Shown: positions 1 to 9,079 of the stretch, one piece after another
Layout: every line of letters starts with the position of its first letter
How positions within the stretch are numbered: the first letter of the stretch is position 1
Assembly: GCF_003713065.1 (NCBI RefSeq)
Contig: NZ_CP033433.1
Location: forward strand, 4,489,501-4,553,500
From: Cohnella candidum
GTDB lineage: Bacteria; Bacillota; Bacilli; Paenibacillales; Paenibacillaceae
Direction: 5' to 3'
Length of the DNA stretch: 64,000 bases
Position numbers and translations under genes: made by a program
Notes under the pieces: model-generated
Databases searched by the model: none
What the model saw: the letters and a program-made list of their open reading frames with translations, nothing else
Told to the model about the DNA's origin: nothing

Positions 1-1
1 A

Positions 2-325
2 GATCCGACGCGTCGCCGCATCCTGGAGATGCTTGCCGACCATGAAGAGCTCTCCGCATCTCAGATCCACGAACAATTCCAGGTCAGTCCGCAGGCGATC
101 TCCCAACATTTGAAGAGTTTACTTGAGGCGAAATTAATCCGCGTGGAAAAAAGGTCGCAGCAACGCATCTATCGGATCGACACGGATACAATGGCCGAAT
201 TCGAGGACTGGTCCAAGAGCATGCGACGTAGATGGAGTCAGCGCTTGGATAGGTTCGAGGCCGTCATGAAAGCAGAGATGGCGAAAGCCGCCAAAACCAC
301 GAAAGATCCGGAGGAATCCCGATGA
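2..325 (+). CDS. ArsR-family winged-helix transcriptional regulator (5' end outside the window)
   Basis: The reading frame is open to the left edge, so the true start lies upstream; 107 residues are visible. They begin DPTRRRILEML, the usual opening of the ArsR winged helix after its first helix, followed by the recognition region VSPQAISQHLKSLLEAKLI and the wing (RVEKRSQQRIYRI). No cysteine metal site is visible, so this is not a classic metal sensor. It overlaps the next gene by 4 nt (ATGA). ArsR regulators directly coupled to an AHSA1/SRPBCC gene are a common pairing in Firmicutes and actinobacteria. Ligand unknown; autoregulation of the pair is inferred from family habit. Confidence 0.88.
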   Translation, partial: DPTRRRILEMLADHEELSASQIHEQFQVSPQAISQHLKSLLEAKLIRVEKRSQQRIYRIDTDTMAEFEDWSKSMRRRWSQRLDRFEAVMKAEMAKAAKTTKDPEESR

Positions 326-825
326 GCCAATCGAACAAGCAAGATCTCGTGATCACCCGAGTATTGGATATCCCCATCGAATGGGTCTGGAAAGGCTGGA
401 CGGATCCTAAGCTTGTACCGCTTTGGTGGGGGCCTGCGCACTATACCTCGCCGGGATGCGAAATCGATCTTCGTGTCGGCGGCAAGTATTTATTCTGCAT
501 GCAGGCGCCGCCGGAGCAAGGGAGCCATATCTACTACAACACGGGCGTCTATACGAAAATCGTGCCTCATGAACGCCTTGAATTTACGCAGAGCCTTTCC
601 GATGCGCAGGGTAACCCAATCGCTCCCGCAGACGTTGGCATGCCCCCGGATTTTCCGGAAGTGGTTGAATTCGTCATCGAATTCAAAGCTTTGGGAGACA
701 GTCGGACGGAACTGACGATCACCGAACACGAATGGGCGCCAGGCCAAATGGCCAAATTCGCCGTTCTCGGCATGCAGCAGTCACTGGATAAGTTCGCTGT
801 AAGTATCGGCCAGCTTATGGCTTAA
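322..825 (+). CDS. SRPBCC / AHSA1-domain protein
   Basis: A 167-residue protein of the activator-of-Hsp90-ATPase-1-like (AHSA1) SRPBCC family, a single hydrophobic-cavity fold. Evidence is the opening ITRVLDIPIEWVWKGWTDP, the WWGP signature near residue 36, the central strand run around CEIDLRVGGKY, and a C-terminal helix (GMQQSLDKFA). Length is normal for a single domain. It is translationally coupled to the ArsR regulator by a 4-nt overlap. Bacterial members bind small hydrophobic ligands but have no agreed reaction; a role as ligand-binding partner of a detoxification or stress response is inferred only. Confidence 0.85.
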   Translation: MSQSNKQDLVITRVLDIPIEWVWKGWTDPKLVPLWWGPAHYTSPGCEIDLRVGGKYLFCMQAPPEQGSHIYYNTGVYTKIVPHERLEFTQSLSDAQGNPIAPADVGMPPDFPEVVEFVIEFKALGDSRTELTITEHEWAPGQMAKFAVLGMQQSLDKFAVSIGQLMA

Positions 826-844
826 CAAAGGAGATGAAAAGTTC

Positions 845-1324
845 ATGGAAAACAACAAAATTACCCCCTTTTTGTGGTTCGATGACAACGCAGAGGAAGC
901 CATCAATTTTTACAGCTCGGTATTTAAAAACGGAAAAACGCTGAATGTTACCCGTTATGGTGACGGAGCGCCGTTTCCGAAAGGGACGCTGATGTCCGCT
1001 ACTTTCGAGTTGGAGGGCCAGCGGTTCATGGCGTTAAACGCCGGTCCGTACTTTAAGTTCAACGAGGCCGTATCGTTCTACGTGAACTGCACGACGCAGG
1101 AGGAAGTCGACGATCTGTGGGAGAAGCTCACCGCTGATGGAGGGGAGCCCAGCCGGTGCGGCTGGCTGAAGGACAAATTCGGCCTTTCGTGGCAGATCAT
1201 TCCGACAATCCTCGGCGAGCTGCTGGCAGACAAGGATGCCCGGAAAGCAAGCAAAGTACAGCAAGCCATGATGCGAATGAATAAAATCGATATCCAGGCA
1301 TTGAAGGATGCCTACGAGGAATAA
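845..1324 (+). CDS. VOC-superfamily protein, PhnB / 3-demethylubiquinone-methyltransferase-like fold
   Basis: A 159-residue protein starting KITPFLWFDDNAEEAINFY, the characteristic first motif of PhnB-like VOC proteins, with the second motif CGWLKDKFGLSWQIIP around residues 114-129. Despite the older family label (3-demethylubiquinone-9 3-methyltransferase) no methyltransferase site is present and the reaction is unknown. It follows the ArsR-AHSA1 pair by 19 nt with an AAAGGAG ribosome binding site, so it is probably the third gene of the same operon. Confidence 0.85.
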   Translation: MENNKITPFLWFDDNAEEAINFYSSVFKNGKTLNVTRYGDGAPFPKGTLMSATFELEGQRFMALNAGPYFKFNEAVSFYVNCTTQEEVDDLWEKLTADGGEPSRCGWLKDKFGLSWQIIPTILGELLADKDARKASKVQQAMMRMNKIDIQALKDAYEE

Positions 1325-1390
1325 GAGCCAAATACGAAAGGAGCTTGCCGAGGCAGCTCCTTCGCAGTCGTATTGAACTCTTTTAGCTTA

Positions 1391-1789
1391 TCATTCCGGT
1401 CTAAAAGAGGCTTCTAAAGCCGCCGTATCTTCAAAGCCCCTGAAATACTTAATCTTGCCGTCTTCCACTTCGCAAACCACCGCCCAATGGCTTTCGAACA
1501 TTTTACCGGTTGGCCGAATCCGATGCTTGAATTTTCCCCAAGCAAAGGCTGTGGTTTCGTCAGCGAGTATTTTGTGGATCTCGAATTGTTGGGGATCAAG
1601 ATCTTTCCGGAACTTGGACAGCAGCGTCCTAACGCCTTCCGTTCCATGATAGGTGCCATAAAAGTGATGTCTGTCCGTCTCCATCTCGAACGCCGCGATA
1701 AATTTGGCGTCTCTGTGTACATAGCCGAGCGCTTTATCCATATCCGCCAAATTTTCGAAATATCCTTGTAACACCTGATCCGGTTTCAT
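1391..1789 (-). CDS. SnoaL-like / NTF2-fold protein
   Basis: A 132-residue protein of the NTF2-like cone fold. The N-terminal helix pair (VLQGYFENLADMDKALGYVHRDAKF), the loop YHGTEGVRTLLSKF and the C-terminal sheet with CEVEDGKIKYFRGFED match SnoaL-like proteins, which bind or isomerise small hydrophobic molecules. It is the second gene after a DinB gene and overlaps it by 4 nt, so the two are co-translated. Substrate cannot be told from sequence. Confidence 0.8.
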   Translation of the reverse strand: MKPDQVLQGYFENLADMDKALGYVHRDAKFIAAFEMETDRHHFYGTYHGTEGVRTLLSKFRKDLDPQQFEIHKILADETTAFAWGKFKHRIRPTGKMFESHWAVVCEVEDGKIKYFRGFEDTAALEASFRPE

Positions 1790-2253
1790 TCGGCATAGAC
1801 CTTAAGCTGGGACGAAATGACACCCAGGTGTATGGCTTCGTGCATGAGAGCGAAGTTGAACAATTCGCCGGAGGTCGTGAATTGGAACGGACCCATGGTA
1901 AACGGCGATTGCAGATTTCTGTCCAGCATTTCGGGCGTCAGCTCGGAAAGCCTGGATAGCTGCGCCGTTAACATTTCGGACAGTTCTTCCTTCGAGGGCG
2001 GAGCGGCCGTCCAATCCGAGGGTTTCGTTCCGGAGCCGAACAGCGATTCGTATCGAGATGGAATTGTAGACGGGAATCCGAAGGACAAAGCCGCGTATTT
2101 ATCCATCCAATAGACGATGTGACCGGCATTCCAACGAATCGTGTTGTTGAAGTGCGTGGATTGAAAATCGAGTTGATCTTCCGAAACGCTCTGAAGCTGC
2201 CCGATCACGATCTGACGTAGAACTTTTCCAGTGTTAATGATTGAATTTGCCAT
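1786..2253 (-). CDS. DinB-family four-helix protein
   Basis: A 155-residue DinB/YfiT-like four-helix bundle. The histidines in TIRWNAGHIVYW (first metal-binding helix) and ALMHEAIHLGV (the HxxxH-like final helix) fit the usual His triad of this superfamily, many members of which are thiol-dependent metalloenzymes or stress proteins. The start is supported by GGGGAGG about 10 nt upstream. First gene of a two-gene operon with the SnoaL-like gene, divergent from the LysR regulator, which is a likely controller. Reaction unknown. Confidence 0.83.
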   Translation of the reverse strand: MANSIINTGKVLRQIVIGQLQSVSEDQLDFQSTHFNNTIRWNAGHIVYWMDKYAALSFGFPSTIPSRYESLFGSGTKPSDWTAAPPSKEELSEMLTAQLSRLSELTPEMLDRNLQSPFTMGPFQFTTSGELFNFALMHEAIHLGVISSQLKVYAE

Positions 2254-2412
2254 GGTGGTAACGCCTCCCCATTCATTTGTTGTTCATGTTTCGCTTTCAC
2301 ATCCAAAGTGTATCTCCCTCCCCGCAGAGCAACAATCACGAGATTCCGATGCAATTGATCGGTTTGAGTAATGATGGATCGAAGGGCTGAGGGTATAGGA
2401 GGAGGGTGAGGA

Positions 2413-3324
2413 ATGGAACTTAGACAGCTCGAGTATTTTGCCGCGGTATGCAAGGAAATGCATTTCTCAAGGGCTGCGGAGAATCTATGTACGACTCAGT
2501 CGAATTTGAGCCAGCAGATCAAGTTCCTGGAAAATGAGCTCGGGGTACCTCTGTTCGATCGCATCGGCAAACGGATCGCGTTAACGGATGCGGGCAAAAT
2601 CTTGCTCGATCAATGTCATCAAATTTTCGAGCGGATCGACTATGTGAAGGGAGCGATTGCGGATCTTAAGCGACTGGAAGGCGGCAGGCTGGACATCGGG
2701 ATTCTCCCCGGTGACGGAGATTTGCTGTTTGATGCCCTGTTGATCAATTTCCACCGCGCCTATCCGAAGCTTTCCATACGCGTTACCGAGACCGTAGACG
2801 TGTATGAACAGGTTCTCAACGGCACAAGAGACCTCGGAGTTACGATTGTACCCGCGAATCCGGATGATCGCATATCGGTCATTCCTTTATTTCACGAGGA
2901 GTTTGCTTTAGCCGTCCATTCCGATCACCCGTTTGCGAAGTCAAAGGCGATCCCCTTCGAACAATTACAGCAGCAAAAGATGGTCATGTTCAATCCTGAG
3001 CACCAGATTACCAAGGTCATCCGTTCTTATTGCCATGAAAAAGGGATTGCCGTAGACAATGCCATTGAGACCTCTACTTTATCGACGCTTCTGTCCTTAG
3101 TCGAACAAGGGATAGGGGCGGCCATTCTTCCGCGGCTGCTTCTTGATTATCTGAAACGCGATAACGTTTCAGTCGTAAAACTGATTCATCCTACGCCAAG
3201 TCAGGATATTTGCATTCTCTATCGAACGGACAAATTCATGGGGCAAGCCGCGAAAATTTTCATACAAGAATTGCAGTCCTTCATTCAAAGCGTAACGGAA
3301 CTTTCCAATCGGTCTTTGGGGTAA
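2413..3324 (+). CDS. LysR-family transcriptional regulator
   Basis: A 303-residue LysR-type regulator. Residues 1-60 form the winged helix-turn-helix (MELRQLEYFAAVCKEMHFSR, then TTQSNLSQQIKFLE), followed by a type-2 periplasmic-binding-like effector domain from about residue 90 (GGRLDIGILPGDGD onward). The family resembles CynR/GltC/CysL types. It is divergent from the DinB-SnoaL operon across a 159-bp gap, the classic arrangement for a LysR regulator and its target. Effector unknown. The start has GGAGGGTGAGG immediately upstream. Confidence 0.92.
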   Translation: MELRQLEYFAAVCKEMHFSRAAENLCTTQSNLSQQIKFLENELGVPLFDRIGKRIALTDAGKILLDQCHQIFERIDYVKGAIADLKRLEGGRLDIGILPGDGDLLFDALLINFHRAYPKLSIRVTETVDVYEQVLNGTRDLGVTIVPANPDDRISVIPLFHEEFALAVHSDHPFAKSKAIPFEQLQQQKMVMFNPEHQITKVIRSYCHEKGIAVDNAIETSTLSTLLSLVEQGIGAAILPRLLLDYLKRDNVSVVKLIHPTPSQDICILYRTDKFMGQAAKIFIQELQSFIQSVTELSNRSLG

Positions 3325-3332
3325 TAAACGAT

Positions 3333-3371
3333 AAAGAGCAGCGAGGGACCACCTCCTGCTCTTTGTTTTTT
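3333..3371 (+). terminator. Rho-independent terminator after the LysR gene
   Basis: Perfect 9-bp stem AAAGAGCAG / CTGCTCTTT with a 14-nt loop, followed by a run of six T. Nine bases after the LysR stop codon. Confidence 0.85.
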
Positions 3372-3512
3372 ATGTTTCCAAATAAAAGGTAAATCGTTGC
3401 CTACCCAGAATACATTCAACATACTCTCAATAATGTCTCAAAAAAGGATCGAACTCTCAAAACGCATAGTCTTTTCCAGCGCCACTTGATAAATTGAAGG
3501 AGTCGGTTATCG

Positions 3513-5507
3513 ATGGTTTCCAGCCAAAAAGCATTGCGATCCGAGATGGCCCGTTTCGTAGGACGCACGTCGGAGCTGAACTTGCTGCATCAGCATGCGG
3601 ATGGAAAAACGGCGTGGCGGTGGCTCCATCTGTACGGCCCGAGCGGAATCGGCAAATCCACGTTGCTGCGCCGGTTCATGACCGAAAGGAATGGCCGTTG
3701 CCATTACATTGACGGGGGCAAGGTCATTCAACAAAACGACATCGAGACCGGCGAACTTTCAACGCAGCTTGAAACCGACGGATCATTCGGAAACCCTGTC
3801 GTCCTTCTAATCGACTCTTTCGACCATTGGCACGCGATCGAGCACGGGTTTCTGCAATGGATGGAGAGCTTGGCACCTGGGGTCCGGATCGTGACTTTCG
3901 GCCGGAGCACGATTACGGGAGGCTGGCTGCGTTCCGAATGGGCGGATTCCATTCATGCCGTACAGCTTCAGGCACTGACCTCTGCCGAGGTAGGGAGATA
4001 CGCTACGGACCGGGGAATCGTCAATTCGGCCGATCAGGCCGAGCTGTTCCGATTCTCCAGAGGCGTTCCGCTCGCCATGGTTCTTGCCGTGGAGACTTTG
4101 CTGATCGGAGGCGAATCCGGGCGTTTCGCGCGCGAGGATAAATATCAGCTGATCGCCGCACTGATGCAGGGGTTGCTCCAAGGACTGCCGGCAGACGTTG
4201 GGCGAATGCTCGAAGCCGCTTCCGTGTACTGGAGATTCAATGAAGAGAGACTGTCGGCCGTCATGGAGAAGGAGCTCGAGCCGGATTCGTTCCGCCGGTT
4301 CGTCGACTTGCCCTTCGTCACGATGAAAGAAGACGGATGGATGCTTCATGATGCCGTTCGGGCTTGGGCGCTCGAGGATTTCATCCTGCGCAGGCCGACC
4401 GCATACGAAGAGATGCGGCGCAACGCGTTGTCGCAAATCCGCAAGGAAGAGCGGCTGCGTCCGCAACTGAGAGACCGATTGCAAATCGACAAAATGAGCT
4501 TGCACGAGCATCCGATTGTGCGCGCGATCTCTTTCTCCGGTCATCCGGCCGGCGAGATTGAGCTGCGCCGTTGCCGACAAGCCGATCTTCCTGCCCTGCA
4601 CGACTTGTACCTGGATTTTCATCGCTATTCTTCCCCGACACCCGACGATCCGCCTCCTATGCTTCATCTCATCCCGGAGATATGGGAAATCGATCCCGCA
4701 TCCTTCATTACCGTCTGGAAACAGAACGAACTCATCGCCTTTTTCGGGAAAATTCCCTTACGGGGCCGAATGCTGCAGGTCGCGGCGAAAGAACCTTTGC
4801 TCGGGCCGTTTTTAAAGGCTTGGCAACCGGTCCCTAATGCTTATCTGTTCTCTATCGTCGGTATGCGGCCGGAGCTTGAGGGCAACATCCGCGGATATTT
4901 TCTCAATGCGCTCATTAACCATTTTTCGCGCTCCGAGTGGATTCTGGATTTCACGTGTTACAAGGAGTGGTTTCCCGTATTCGAGCTTTGCGGATTCGAG
5001 AGAGGGGAGTGGGCCGACGCTGCGTCCGCCAAGGGAACGGAATATCGGGCGTTCATCCTCGATCTCAGGGAAGAAGACTTCATCGCGAAGCTTGACCGGT
5101 CCGTAAGCCGGGTGACGGCGGCGCAAAGCGTCGAGGAGCCGATAACCAAGCAAGACATCGAGGAGCTCAAGAAGATCCTGAAGCATTGGTCCGTGCTTCG
5201 GCGGCAGCCTGCATGGGCTGAGACGTACGCTAGATTGTTTCCTCATCGCTTGTTGAATGGCTTGTCGGATGAAGCGGCCGCCTATGCCGTGCAGCAAGAT
5301 CTCAAGGAAACGATCGGTCGTCTGGCGGACGGCGACGAAACCGAAGCCCTGTACGGCAAGCTTCTCACCCACCTCTATTTGGAGAAGATTCGGCCTCACA
5401 AACGCGTGGCCAACTTGTTGAACGTGTCGACGGCTACTTACTTCAGGTATCTGAACAAGGCGCTCGAAATGTTGTATCAATCCTTAAATGACGGGAAGGC
5501 GAGATGA
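3513..5507 (+). CDS. STAND-type P-loop ATPase fused to a GNAT-like domain and a C-terminal helix-turn-helix
   Basis: A 664-residue soluble protein. Residues 18-190 are an AAA/STAND NTPase: Walker A GPSGIGKST (42-50), Walker B VVLLIDSFD (96-104), a sensor-like FGRST (129-133) and the STAND GVP motif (184-186). A winged-helix-like segment follows (about 230-330). Residues about 349-500 look like an acetyltransferase fold (ELRRCRQADLPALHDLY at the start, CGFERGEW near the end). The last 40 residues carry a helix-turn-helix (HKRVANLLNVSTATYFRYL). This suggests a signal-responsive ATPase regulator. The GNAT assignment is by pattern only and may be non-catalytic. The next gene starts 3 nt after the stop. 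An AAGGAG site precedes the chosen ATG. Confidence 0.7.
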   Translation: MVSSQKALRSEMARFVGRTSELNLLHQHADGKTAWRWLHLYGPSGIGKSTLLRRFMTERNGRCHYIDGGKVIQQNDIETGELSTQLETDGSFGNPVVLLIDSFDHWHAIEHGFLQWMESLAPGVRIVTFGRSTITGGWLRSEWADSIHAVQLQALTSAEVGRYATDRGIVNSADQAELFRFSRGVPLAMVLAVETLLIGGESGRFAREDKYQLIAALMQGLLQGLPADVGRMLEAASVYWRFNEERLSAVMEKELEPDSFRRFVDLPFVTMKEDGWMLHDAVRAWALEDFILRRPTAYEEMRRNALSQIRKEERLRPQLRDRLQIDKMSLHEHPIVRAISFSGHPAGEIELRRCRQADLPALHDLYLDFHRYSSPTPDDPPPMLHLIPEIWEIDPASFITVWKQNELIAFFGKIPLRGRMLQVAAKEPLLGPFLKAWQPVPNAYLFSIVGMRPELEGNIRGYFLNALINHFSRSEWILDFTCYKEWFPVFELCGFERGEWADAASAKGTEYRAFILDLREEDFIAKLDRSVSRVTAAQSVEEPITKQDIEELKKILKHWSVLRRQPAWAETYARLFPHRLLNGLSDEAAAYAVQQDLKETIGRLADGDETEALYGKLLTHLYLEKIRPHKRVANLLNVSTATYFRYLNKALEMLYQSLNDGKAR

Positions 5508-5510
5508 TTC

Positions 5511-7895
5511 ATGTCGGACTGGCGCTCCCGGTTGGCCCAAGCATCGAAAACGGCCTGGAAAATGGCGTGGCCATTCCTTCGCCATAAGGTGTATCCGGTT
5601 ATCGTCACCTTGGTGCGTATCCTGCTTGTCTTCCTCGGATGGGCAGCTGCAAAGCTGTGGTCCTGGTGCCGCGGCACGCTATTTCCCGCGATCCGGTCGG
5701 TTTATTTGCGCACGCCGCCGAAAAGGCGCTTGATCGCCATCGCGCTGATCGTTGTCATCGTGGTGACGGCAACCCTGTTCGCTCCGGGCGTGATTACGAA
5801 TCGCAGCGCCTCCACCGAGAGCGAAGAGCCGCTTTCCGAGTACGAAGCGTCCGTGGCCGCAACGTTGGCGAATCGGTTGTTCGCCGCCGAATCCTACAAG
5901 GATGCATCTTCCGGCGTGAGGGACGTTCTGGCGCTGGCCGGCATTTCGACCGTTAGCGGTAAAGGCAAACCCTCGCAGGCCGCCGCTCCCGCGGCCTCCT
6001 TCACGGTGCTGGTTCCCGAGGCCGCCAATCTGGCGCTTGAGGCGCGCCATCGGCCGGAGGCCGGCCGGCTGACGTTAACCGAATTCGCCGACATGCTGGA
6101 GGGGCTCGGCTTTCCGTTCGAGCACGAGGTGATGGATGCCGCTGAGCAACTGCAAGCGTTCCTGTCGGGGTGGGTGTCGGCGGCGCGGACCCGTCCGGAC
6201 GATCCGACCAGCTTCGTGCCGTTATTCCTCGCGGAAAGCGCCAAAAGTCAGCATCCTTCCGTCGATTTGACGGGGGACTACGAGCCGGATCAGCTTCGCT
6301 TAAGCATGCTCGATATGCAGCTCTTTTTCAGCGCATTCGATAGAGCGATGCAAAGCGGGCAGCCGGGGAACGAAACCGCCTTTGTACTCGGCATAAATAC
6401 CGCGCATGCGGCCGAACCCTGCACCGACGTCAAAAATTGGCTCGGCCAGACATTCGGCGATAAAGGCAAGGTGGCGGGCGAAATTTTACAGGCAGCGCTA
6501 GGCGAAGGAACCGGCTTCGGGATGAAGGAGGCGTTCCTCAGCGCGGGCTTCAAAGAACTCGGCGCTGATCAGCTTAGCAAGATGATTACCTCCATCGGCA
6601 TTGCCAACAAGCTCCTCAAGCTGGCGACGCTGTACAGCCAAGTGCAGCTGGATATCACGGTCGATTCGGAGAATCCGCTTCAGAAGCACCTGGAAAGCGA
6701 AGAGCCCAAGTTTACTGCCTTTACGGCGCATGCCGGCGTCAGCGACGCGGATTGGGAGCGCTATAAGAAGGACATCTCCTCCAGCGATATCGTCCGATCC
6801 TTGCGCGATTGTTTCAATATTGCCGGCTTGCCCGTATTGAACGACGTCGGGGATCTCGGCAAGGACGCGGCGAATTGGACGGTTGAATGGAGATTGGTCG
6901 AAGGCGGGGAAGAGCACGGCACCATCAGCTTGCAAAATAACAAATTCCTGCTGCCCGGACAGCTGGAGATGCAGCTTCAGCAAGAAGACGACCATAAGGC
7001 CTCCGCTACGCTGGTCGTCGATCTGACGCCGGATAAGGCGAAGGACCGCAGCGGTCCGGAGAAGACCGCCCGCGTGACCGCCCAAGCGTCGCTCGACACA
7101 TCCTCCGCACCGGGTCTCGGTACCCTGATTAATACGGTCAAAGGCGGCATGGGCGACGTGCTCGGCATTACCGACGCGATCGTCGAGCTGGCCGCGGGCA
7201 TGATCCAGTCCATCGCGACGCCGAAGGCGTACGGTACGCTCGAGGTCATCTATCACGACGATCCGAAAGGGAATTGGGTCGGAACGATCTCGTACGAGTA
7301 CGAATATTCGCTCGCCGAGGACACCGCGGACGGCACGAGTCAAACTTCATCCGCCTATTCGGCGACGATCAACATCACCGGAACGAAGAGAAGAGCCGTC
7401 ACCGCATTGGAGGATCTCAATTGGTTGACGGGAACCGCAACTGCCGATTATACGATGGATACGACGTCCCACGCCGTCATAGAAACGGAATTTTTATGCT
7501 TGACGGAAACTTTCGATACGAGCATCAAGGGTTCGGGGAGCATGTCGGAACCATACGAGGCTACGCTTAACATCAGTGTGGCGACCAACGGCAACGGCGG
7601 CTACTCCATTAGCGCCCGACCTCCGGATGTACCTTACGAACAAACCAACAAATCCACGGTCGTTCGCGTGAGAACGTGCGGGACTCCGCAGCCGAACAGC
7701 GAGGACGAGTTTACGGACCAGCTGGACTTCTCCGTGCCGATCGAATCGCTGCTGGTGCTGAGCGGCAAGATCGATCCTTCGAATCCGCATGAAATTCAAG
7801 GCAGCAAGACGGTAACGGAAGACAATGGCACCGGTACCGCCAAGTGGAATTTAAAATGGGTTCCGGATGATTCGGATGAATCTGAAAAGGAGTGA
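5511..7895 (+). CDS. Large membrane-anchored extracellular protein of unknown function
   Basis: A 794-residue protein with two N-terminal hydrophobic stretches (about residues 27-48 and 74-93, the second LIAIALIVVIVVTATLFAP), preceded by basic residues, then about 700 mostly polar residues that should lie outside the cell. The C-terminal half is beta-rich and Thr/Ser-rich with repeated acidic turns; a few cysteines (CTDV, DCFN, FLCLTE, RTCG) could form disulfides. I recognise no catalytic motif. It sits between the STAND-type regulator and a surface protein with a stalk domain, 3 nt and 6 nt away, so the three are almost certainly one operon. A cell-surface receptor or structural role is inferred. 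Confidence 0.6.
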   Translation: MSDWRSRLAQASKTAWKMAWPFLRHKVYPVIVTLVRILLVFLGWAAAKLWSWCRGTLFPAIRSVYLRTPPKRRLIAIALIVVIVVTATLFAPGVITNRSASTESEEPLSEYEASVAATLANRLFAAESYKDASSGVRDVLALAGISTVSGKGKPSQAAAPAASFTVLVPEAANLALEARHRPEAGRLTLTEFADMLEGLGFPFEHEVMDAAEQLQAFLSGWVSAARTRPDDPTSFVPLFLAESAKSQHPSVDLTGDYEPDQLRLSMLDMQLFFSAFDRAMQSGQPGNETAFVLGINTAHAAEPCTDVKNWLGQTFGDKGKVAGEILQAALGEGTGFGMKEAFLSAGFKELGADQLSKMITSIGIANKLLKLATLYSQVQLDITVDSENPLQKHLESEEPKFTAFTAHAGVSDADWERYKKDISSSDIVRSLRDCFNIAGLPVLNDVGDLGKDAANWTVEWRLVEGGEEHGTISLQNNKFLLPGQLEMQLQQEDDHKASATLVVDLTPDKAKDRSGPEKTARVTAQASLDTSSAPGLGTLINTVKGGMGDVLGITDAIVELAAGMIQSIATPKAYGTLEVIYHDDPKGNWVGTISYEYEYSLAEDTADGTSQTSSAYSATINITGTKRRAVTALEDLNWLTGTATADYTMDTTSHAVIETEFLCLTETFDTSIKGSGSMSEPYEATLNISVATNGNGGYSISARPPDVPYEQTNKSTVVRVRTCGTPQPNSEDEFTDQLDFSVPIESLLVLSGKIDPSNPHEIQGSKTVTEDNGTGTAKWNLKWVPDDSDESEKE

Positions 7896-7901
7896 ACCGT
7901 C

Positions 7902-9002
7902 TTGCTCGGAAAAGGCTCTCGTTTCGCCAAGATGTTCTTGTGCTTCATGCTTATCTTGATGCTGGCCCCGCAGGTGATTGAAGCCGCGGAGAAACAGATT
8001 CGCATCTCGTTCAACGGACAGCCGCTTACGTTCGCCGAGGCGAAGCCCGTCGTCGTGAACGGAACGACGCTCGTGCCGTTCCGCAAGCTGTTCGAGACGT
8101 TAGGCTTCGAGGTCGGCTGGAAGGACGACGGCAAAACCAGGAAGGCGATCGGAACGAAGGATGGGCTCGAAATCGTGCTGACGATCAACGACAAGAACGC
8201 GAAAGTGAACGGCAAAACCGTCCTTCTCGGCGTTCCCGCGCAGATCATCGGCAGCAGCACGATGGTGCCGCTTCGCTTCGTCTCGGAGAACAGCGGTTAT
8301 CAAGTGTCTTACACCGACAACGGCAAACTGCTGGACATCCAAATCGGGTCCGTGAACCGCGATAAAGCCGAGCCTTACGTCGTGAAAGGCCGCGTCGTGG
8401 ATTCGGAGGGCAAACCGGTGGCGGGAGCCGAAGTGTTCGCGGACAATCAGTTGCTCTACAACAGCAATCTGGTCACGGTAACCGATTCGAACGGGTATTA
8501 TCGCATCGAGTTGCCGCTGCTCGCCACGACATGGAGGATGGGCGGCTCCCATAACGTCCGGCTAGACGGGAGCTCGTACGAGGTTGACCTGACTCCCGAG
8601 GTCGATCAGCCTTTCGCGGGGAATACGGGGGCCGTTCGCAATTTCACCCTGCAGACCGAGACCGTCTATGGGGAGATCTACTTATACGTTCCGCTCGATG
8701 AATTCGTGAAAGGCTACTATGAACAAAACATTGAAGTGACGCTTACGCCGACAGGAGGAAACGGAAAAGCCATTACGCGGTATGGCTACAACTTCCCGGG
8801 CGGGTTCGGCATGAACGACGTGCCGGTTGGCAAGTACAAGGTGACGGCCCGCTATGCGCCTCCCGGCGAGAACCCCGTGCCGATGGTCGTTCGCGTACGC
8901 GGCAAAGGCGAATACGCTCAATCCGTCGAATTCCAATTCAATACGCTCGTGCCGGGCATCTATCAAGCCGAGCTTGAATTCAAGGCTGCGCCAGCCCAAT
9001 AA
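7902..9002 (+). CDS. Secreted protein with copper-amine-oxidase-like stalk domain and carboxypeptidase-regulatory-like beta-sandwich
   Basis: A 366-residue exported protein starting at TTG, supported by AAAGGAG 9 nt upstream. Signal peptide residues 1-27 (cleavage after VIEA). Residues about 30-140 match the 'copper amine oxidase N-terminal' stalk domain widespread in Paenibacillaceae (VVVNGTTLVPFRKLFETLG, later STMVPLRFVSENSGY); no copper enzyme is implied. From about residue 155 (VKGRVVDSEGKPVAGAEVF) a carboxypeptidase-regulatory-like/transthyretin-type fold follows. Third gene of the unit with the STAND ATPase and the large membrane protein. Probably a cell-wall-associated binding or scaffolding protein. 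Confidence 0.8.
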   Translation: MLGKGSRFAKMFLCFMLILMLAPQVIEAAEKQIRISFNGQPLTFAEAKPVVVNGTTLVPFRKLFETLGFEVGWKDDGKTRKAIGTKDGLEIVLTINDKNAKVNGKTVLLGVPAQIIGSSTMVPLRFVSENSGYQVSYTDNGKLLDIQIGSVNRDKAEPYVVKGRVVDSEGKPVAGAEVFADNQLLYNSNLVTVTDSNGYYRIELPLLATTWRMGGSHNVRLDGSSYEVDLTPEVDQPFAGNTGAVRNFTLQTETVYGEIYLYVPLDEFVKGYYEQNIEVTLTPTGGNGKAITRYGYNFPGGFGMNDVPVGKYKVTARYAPPGENPVPMVVRVRGKGEYAQSVEFQFNTLVPGIYQAELEFKAAPAQ

Positions 9003-9079
9003 AGCTCCCTTGCATAACTGCTATTTTCATTCATATAAATTCTAGAGTTCTAATTAACGTAAAGCAGGGAGCGATCGGA

